A stretch of DNA of 64,000 nucleotides from Dromaius novaehollandiae (lineage: Eukaryota > Chordata > Aves > Casuariiformes > Dromaiidae), in contig NC_088102.1 of assembly GCF_036370855.1 (NCBI RefSeq), forward strand, positions 18,023,001 to 18,087,000. Direction: 5' to 3'. Positions within the stretch are counted from its first letter, which is position 1; the number at the start of each line of letters is the position of its first letter. The notes below the pieces were generated by a model. It saw only the letters and a program-made list of their open reading frames with translations, did no database searches and was not told the DNA's origin. A program made the position numbers and the translations under genes. Below are positions 53,301 through 62,300 of this stretch, piece by piece.

Positions 53301-56300
53301 AGAAGGTTCTTTCCCCCCCCCCCCCTTTAAAACAGTGCTGGCTTTCATTTACCAGCTAATTTTAATGTGTATTTCTATACTACATAAACAATAATATATT
53401 TACAGCTCCCTATTGTTCTAAATTACAAACAGAGTAAGTTAACCCTATCTAAAAACTTTTAAACTTAACAATCAAATATGAATTCTCAGCACAAAACTGA
53501 ATAGATTAGCAGAGTAAAGAGGAGGTACATTACGACTTAGTGACAGTATTCATTCCTTTTTCTTGAGCCATCCAGTGGAAAACTATAGTGTTTGCAGGAC
53601 ATTAGATTACACAATGAGAAATATCTCTAGCAGTCAGTCCCATTTAGTAGAAATGCAGAATTCTGTCTAGTAACAAACAAAATGTCTTTTCTTCATGAAG
53701 AGACAGAAGGACATACTACCCTGTAAACTGAAACAGGATACATGAAAACATTTCTAAGAATACTATGTGTAAGGCAAGTGTTAAAATATATATAGTATTT
53801 ATCTGGTGAAGAACTGAAGCTTTTTAAGGTGACCTTCCTGTTTGGCCTCAGCACATTCCTCTCTTATAGTATGTTACACAAGTGTCACTGCTTTTCATAG
53901 GTGTAGAACTGCCACAAATCTCACTGAAGTGAATGAGACTTGTATGGAACTCCAATCTTTTGAAAAACAGAACAACATTAATCTTCTCTGAGTGTAACTG
54001 GGGAGAATATTATTACCTCATGTCTGATAGTCTCTTTGGGTAAAACTTCTATTACAGCAAGAAGAGTTTCTAGCCATGCATTGCTGACACCTGCCAGTAA
54101 GAAACAGGTTATATGTTATGTTGTACATATACAAAAAGTATAACCAAACACACATTGATTTTACAAAATTAGTTCTCACTTCTTGCATTTACCTCTTCAG
54201 GGAGCTACATATCTAAAAGGCACTAAATTAGCATTCAAGACTTCGTACACTCACAGCATATATTAGAAGCAAATTCTGCCCCCATTTTCTTGCCCTAATT
54301 TTGGTGTAGGTAGGGGAAAATAATTATTTTGTCTTAAAAACATTTTCTTCATTTAGAAGATGCATATTCCCTTCTTTTGCAGCTAAACTTTCTACTTTTG
54401 CAACAGCAGGCCATTTTTTATTTTGTAACCTAAAAATAGTTTCAAAGAAGTTACGAAAAACAAATCACCATAGAAAAAATGTCAATCATTCTCCCTCTAT
54501 TTTCTTAGCCAAAGAACTTTATTAATTCAGAACTTTGGACTCAGTAAAAACTACAGGATTTAGTCCTCCAAACAAAGTGTTTTTCTTTGCTTTAATCAGT
54601 ATGAAGAAGATTTTTATTCTAATACCAGTAAGTTGTCAGCATGCCAGAATGTTCTATTTCATGCAAGTGTAGAAAAATAAAGTCCCAGTGACTGCACTCA
54701 CTCCTTTACACAGTATTGTACAGTTGCTAAGGAAACAAAACATATAGAACTAATCAGTCATCAGCATAGTTGTACAGCCCTGACCTGCATCCCTGTGTTC
54801 CAGGTTCTGTAGAATGATGTGTAGAAAGGAGTGGGAGTACGTATGAATGGACACTGATTCCTCTTGCAGAATAGTCAAAAATGAAACAGCAGCTGTTAAC
54901 TGCATTTCCACTCCTGCAACATGCAGCACTTCCTGTATAATTACAAATTATATCAATTTAAAAGGATGAGCCAGAAAGTTATTGAAAGAACACTCAAATT
55001 TTTACATTCACTTTTAAGAATCAGTATGCAAAAATCTGGGTAGATTACAATACTGGTTGCAAAACCATTTTCTCTTAATAGTCATTACTTAGAAATATTC
55101 AAATCTCTCATTTTATAACAGGAATCTCTTAAGAAAAGTGAAGTTAATTATAATTTTTTTTGTAACTTTCAGTTTCATCTATGCTTATGTATGGATTTTC
55201 CTACTTTTATAAAACAAGATGTAAAAACAAGCCAGTTAACACTTACTTCCTCTGTTTGAGCATATGAATTAGAAAGAAGCACTTCCTTCACCTGGAAGGT
55301 GATACTAAAATAGTAGCAGCAATTTAAATTTCAGCCCTTACCAACTGGCATGGAACACAAATAAAAATGTATATATATTCTCTTAAATATAAAGCAAAAT
55401 GTATTAGGATATTTAGCCAGATAACTGAGCATTTACTGAGGTTTAACGTGTAACAACATAGTTCATTAGGCTATCTTTAAAAATACCAGTTCAAAAGTTA
55501 AATAACAATAATATGGAAATTAAACTTGACTAAATTTCTGGGAGGAAATAAAAAGCATGTTTCACTTTCAGAGATATGTGCCAAAAGCTTGCAGTATGTA
55601 CTTTATGACATAGTAATCATCATGAATATGTACATATCAGTTACATGAGTGTTTCATTTGTTTGTCTAAATGCATCTTTCCGCCCCATGAGACAATTAAG
55701 TGCATTAGTCTACTACTAAAGCATTACACTCATTTCATGAGTGATTTCCAACTTGGTAACTTCTTAGAGCCTACATTTCCTATTTGATACTCTATGTAGG
55801 TGGCTTTTTTGTTTCTTTTCTTGATGTGCTTGTATGAACAGTGTTTTCTCAAAATCATGTTTTAAAGATAATCTGTTTTTTAATTAAAAAAATTATCCTA
55901 AACTAAATTTTAAGAAAATACCCACTATATACATATTATGCAGAGAAGAAATTATGCAGAGAACACCTGGGAAATGAATTAGTAGACTTTGCTTACTTTA
56001 TCAGAGTAAAACAGTAAGAAGCTTTCATTAGACAAATGCCAACCAGTTTGTATGTGCAAATGTATAAATTTTCAGTTTATCTAATTTTAAGAGAAAATCA
56101 TTACTTATCTCTCAAGAGCTATCTACAAATGTTTATACCTGAGTATACAACAGCATTCCCCCCTGCCCCCAAAAAATATTGTGCCGCTAGCCAACTAAAA
56201 AGTGTAACAGAATGCATTCAATAGCCATGGAAACTGCGCTGTTATCTCCATGGACTGTCTCCACTCTTGTTCTTCTACTGTTACTACAACAGCCATAGCA

Positions 56301-59300
56301 AAGAATAAGGCCACTTACTGAATTTGTAATATGAATGTTTCTGGGATCAGAATAGCTATGCATATTGCTCTAGGATTTTGATATACAACTGTTAAAAGAA
56401 ACAAACAAAACCCAAAAACCCACAAATGCACTCAGTGAAAGAAACCTCCAAAAAATCGGAAGAACCATCCACACACTGCAGATGCAAAGACATCATTGCA
56501 GGTTAAAACATAACAGAGCTGAACTCAATTTTATGTACATATTCACTTTGTACATAATGCAAACAGGCTTACTTACCATCAAATAAAGTTTCCAAATAGT
56601 CTCCTCCACAGATCCACACAACTCTGAATAATCATGTGTGAGAACACATTCTCTGGATGTGCCTCCTCATGGACCTCAGGAGACATTGAAATGTAAATTT
56701 CTAGATTGCTTACACATCTGCCTGCATTGATGTTTGCACTCAGAACGGTACAGTTCTGCATATGAAAAATGCATGGGCCTCCCTTCTCGTTTCAGTTTCA
56801 CTGACCTCAAGCTGTGCAACCTAAACTCACGCAATATAAATTTACTTATTTACAAAGTAATGCATTTTTCTGTACATGGAATCACCACAGATTCTCACTC
56901 TGGAGGAGAAAAGCTTTTCCTCCCTATCCTACTCAGACAAGGACATTCAATGGAATTTAAGGGTACTAACATGTTCATGAACTATCCTAATGTCTACAAA
57001 TTAAGTTCAGGCATCAAAGGCTGCAAAATTTAGAAAGCATGGCTTATTCCACTAATTGGAAAAGAGAAAATTCAGTTCTAGTTTAATACGCTGCAGCAAC
57101 AGAATTCTCTTGAAAGAATACTGCAAGCAGAAATATAGTCTATCAGGTTAGTAATTGTGTTGATATGACAGAGATTTTCATTTAGGACTGGAAAGACACA
57201 GAAATAAATGGGAATTACAGAAGCTCCAAGATATAAAGATAGACCTTAACATTACTGTGTGGTGTAAGACAGGGTGAAAAGTCACCCTAGTTCCTCCTAA
57301 ACTACAAAATGAACTAGGAATGAACTAGGAAAAAACAAAGTTATCAAGGGGACGCTGATATAACAGGAAAATAAGTAATTGTGAAAACGAGTTTGGAACA
57401 GATCAGACAGCACTGAATAAGGCCTGATGCATACGGTTCAGCACACAGTAGCCACAGTTTTCTGCAATCAAAACATTTGAAAAAATCTCTTATTAAAATA
57501 AAAATAATAACAAAAAAATCAATCAGGTATTTGAAACCTCCCTCCATTGCTTCTGGTAGCAGTGAGCAATGATGGAAAACAGGGAAAATATTGCTAACAT
57601 CATTCGAAAGGAACCATTTGGTGCACAACAATAAATGCTGGGAAGCATGTCTAAGCTTTCCCTAAATCTGCATTTCAATGACTTCCAAGGTTCACGAGGA
57701 GGTGCATGCAAAAATCTAGAGAGTGGTGATCTCTGTGCAAAAGAATCCGTATCAGATGCCACTTCATTTCAACTGTAGAATTTATAAAAATACTTCATAA
57801 GCTCAATCCTATGTTAGCTTCAAAATGATATGTAATGTGCTTGGGTTTTTTAATTAGCTTATTCCAAATATTGACACACAGTTTAATCATTACTTAGATC
57901 ATGTTTATTTAGGTATGACATATCTGATTTTGCTTATCACAGCCCTAAAACACTTATGGCTAAATATATGAAGGGTCTTTGACATCATTTTAATCTAATT
58001 GGTTTAAAGGAAGAAAATAAGTTTGCTTATATCCATTTCTACGTTTTTTATATAAAAGTAACCAGATTTATCAATTTCTCACAAGTGAAAGTAAAATTTT
58101 TAATCTAGACAGCCAGGACATTTCTCACACTTATCTTCTTTAATCTGTTTTATCCTCAGCTCTAATAAAAGTAGTATTTATTTTTGCTTTTGGGTTTCTG
58201 CAAGTATATAAGAAGTAAGCTGGTTTTCTTACCCTGTTATATAGTGACAATATCATCAGATAAATATCGTCCTGCGACTACTATACAACTTACTTTTCAC
58301 GTACAAATTTGAATTCATAAGTGATCTTTCCCAATTTATAAACATGAAACCAGTGCAGTAAGTTAACGGTCAGCTTAGTTCCCTGTGATGTAAGACTCTA
58401 TTTGCAAGATCATAATTGCAAATGAGCTGGATCATGCCTCTATAGGCTATACAAAATTTCCAGTTAACAGTCAGAACTATTTCTCCAATAAAAATAAGGA
58501 TAAGAAAAGAAATAATAGGTCAAGTGGCTAATGATGCCAAACACCATTTTGCAGTCAAAGGCACTGAAGGCCTTTGAACAGAGGCATTGAAATCATTAAA
58601 ACTGCAGCAAACATGAGTACAACAGAACTATTCTTCTGCTAATGAGAGTAAATACTAAGTAACAGCACCATAGAAGGATCTGCTTTATAACAGTATCCAT
58701 AGAAAGAAATTTCACTCGTATTCACTCCAGAGTTTTAATTAATAAAGTTTAAAGCCAAAAGGAACACTTCGATTTAGACTGACCTCCTGTATATCAGGAG
58801 CCATTATATTTTGCACTTTTATTTCTGCCTTGATCCCATTAACTTAAATCTCATTTAATTTATCATCTAGAAAGGCATTCAGTCTGGATTTAAAAGAAAC
58901 CACAAGACGGAAAATATATTTCTTTTCTTGGATATTTGCTCAAAGGTTAATCATTATCACTATTAAAAATGTCTGCTTCATTTCTAATTTTTCTCTGTCT
59001 TCAATTCCTAACTCTTGTTTCTTCATATACCTTTCCAGTTAAATATGCTTTCTTATCAATAAGGAACATACTTTTACAAAATCACTAAGTACCTCTTGAT
59101 CTAAACATACTGAGCTCTAACTCTCACTGTACAGATCTTTTTCCAGGCCCTGATCATGCTTTTTAATTTTTCTCCATCCCTATATAAAAAAGTCAAGACA
59201 TGAACCAAAGACTGTATTCACGAATTAGACTTTAAGAGTGAGAGATAGGCCACGACTACCACTTTATTTCTTCCCAGAGTCATTTCCTGCTTGTATATGC

Positions 59301-62300
59301 AAAAATTCTTTTTGTCCTAAAATCATAGTGGAATTTTTACTTTCAACAGCTTACCATCAAGACCCATTAAATTTTTAAGAACAAAATTATATTTTCCTTT
59401 TATACTAATGCATAAAAACATCAGAGTTTACTAATATTTAAGAAACCCTGACAGAAAATGGCTTTGATAGAAACAAACATCTCAGCTCTGTAATATATGC
59501 CAAATTACAGTTAAAAATATACTTTTCTTCCATTTCAGGAAGTACTCAGCTTTCAAAGCAGAAAAAAAAACAGAGACAGAAATGGATTCAGTATTTTAAA
59601 TAGTAACTTTTCTTGAAGCCAATAAGTTGGTTTAGGAAAGAATGCATGAGAAAGTGTCAGAATAACCTATGGCAGTAACTGCAAAAACTTAGCTCAAGTT
59701 AAAGGTTTTCAATTACTCTGCATCACCAAGTCACTATTTTCCTCAAAGCATTACACTTTTTTTTTTTTTAATAAAATGCCTATTGACCTGCATTTTAAAG
59801 TACAGAATCTTATAACTACAACCATTTCAATGTTTTCTAAACAATCTCTCAGTCTGTACTACTCCTCAGTTCTGAAGACAGCTTTTTCTCAGCCATTTGC
59901 TGAGTTCAAAGAATCAGTTAAGAGCTGGAACAACTCTTCCTGAGAGACAGAAGTCTCCTGGGATCACAGAGATCTCAGGAGAGGATATCAAGTTGAAAGG
60001 CGACGTCTGATGTTACAGAGTACACCTACAACATGGAACCAAAAACTCTTCTGCTGAAAAGTATGCAGTAGAGTTTGCATTTAAATATCCTACAGAGAAG
60101 TATTTGCTAAGTAATCATGTTGAAGACTTCATAGGTATTTGTTCTTCATCTTTCACTCTAACAACTCCTAACAAATGAGCAAAATAGAATTCATTAGTTT
60201 TTCCAAAAATACTGAATTGCATCTCAAGCAGCCTCTTGCTTAAGACTGGGAGAGATTTAAGACTAATTCCACAGGCAGTAAAAAAACAATTCTTCATAAT
60301 ATGGTATTTTTCTAGATTTCTTTTATCAATATAATGTTAAAGTAGCTGGCTTAAAATCAAAAAAGCAGAGAGGTATGCTTCTACTACTGAAAAGCTGTGT
60401 GGTACAATTAGTTTCTTTAAAACTGCAACAAAGGAAATAATGAAATATATGTGATAATTTACTGGAACAAACAAGTACCATCATTTTTGCACAGGCCCAC
60501 TTTTCTATTTGGTCATCACCTCCACAATGGAGAGAAAACTGTATGACATAAGCACGGGACTCTCAGACACGTCATCTTTGTTATTATTACAACGTATACT
60601 ATCTTACACTTTACAATGAGAATCTGATAGATACAGCAAGAAAACACACAGCAACTACTACAGAAGATCGTTTTTCTTTTCATCCTTAAAGTGCTTAGAC
60701 AGAGAGGACAACATAGCCTAGGAGATTCTTAACAGAACTCAAACTTTCAGTTCCACTTCTTGAAGATCATCAGATTCAAATTCAGCTTGGACTAGTAACC
60801 AGTTAAACTCTTTTTCGTCTTCCTGAAGCGATCTAAATACTCTTCTTAACCATTAGCTGGTTGCAACAATAAAATGACTTTCCTATTAGCAAATGGTGCT
60901 GAAAAGAGGGATTTTTAAACCACATGAGAAAAAAATTACACTGTCCTAGTGAAATCATGAATGAATCACTCCAGTGAAAATGCCAAAAGCAGATCTAAAA
61001 ACAGACGGGGAAACTGAGTCTGTCCATGAAATTATAAAAATAACACAACTCAACGCTTCAAAAACAAATTTCCTAGGATAAGTCTTCATGATTAGTTACC
61101 TCTTTTCCCATACACAGCACATACATTCAACAAAACAGCTGCTTACAAACGTAAGGTTCTTTTAGCTGCAAAATTGTGTAAATATAATATAGGTTTAAAC
61201 CAGTGATCAACTGCAGGAAACCTGACCACAGACTGATCTGTTTCAACGCTTTAACTACAAGAAAACTTTAGAATTGTGAAAGTGAAAAAAAATGACTCCT
61301 AGGATTGACCCATCCTAAATAGTTTAAACAGCTGATATTGAAACAGCATATTCTGAAATATGAACAGTCCACTATTTATTAAAATCTGGAAATAAAATCT
61401 TCTTAAGATATAGTTGTCTTTATATAGCAGGATCCTGATCCTAACAAAGACAAATAGGTAGAGTAGTGAAACATCTACAAGGATTTTGTTCTCACTCACT
61501 TAAAAATGAACCTTGAATACTTACTTCCACCAGTTTTCTATCTAATCAAATTCACTGCATTCAAAACCCATGCAGATTCAAATTGAGCAGTAAGTTTCCA
61601 CCTGCCTTTATTTGAGCATGAATTTGGGGAAAAGGGGAAGCAAGTGACAAGAGATAGTAATAATAAGAAACAGCATCCTCCTTTACAAAATTAACAGAAG
61701 AATGAGGTGCTATCTCAGTACTGGAAAAACACTTGTTTACTACAGGTGATAGCTCTTCAGCCTTAACAGTATTTCCTTTAAGAATGAGTCAGCAATAGTA
61801 GTCCAATTTACCAACTACCCCAAAGCCAAAACAGTGCAGAACATCCATTAGTTATTTCTGGACTTAGAAAGAATTTAGTAAATGAAAGGGAAAATGCCGC
61901 AACAAAAACAGATGCATATATGCTCAAACAGGACTGAAGAGACCAAGGACTAACTAGAAAATGATTTTTTAATTAAAACCAGATTGATCTAGTGACATAA
62001 AAACAGATAGAGAACTGTTAATGCTATTGGCAGAAGAGTGACAATACCCTGTTCCAATGAAAATCCTCCAATTTATCATCATCGAAATAGCTTCAGAGTC
62101 ACTAGGATTTGCATCTGACTGTGTGTATCTACTAGGAATTAAGATCTGCCTTTGTGACGCAGTATGGTCTTATATTGGCTGAAACGGCTCCTTAAACCAC
62201 ACCTTAAATGAACCTTTTCATTTCTTCTACCAAGGGGTCACACCTGGGGCAGGGCAGAAAGAGGGAGATACTTATGTCCTTTAAACTATCCTTTATCTAA

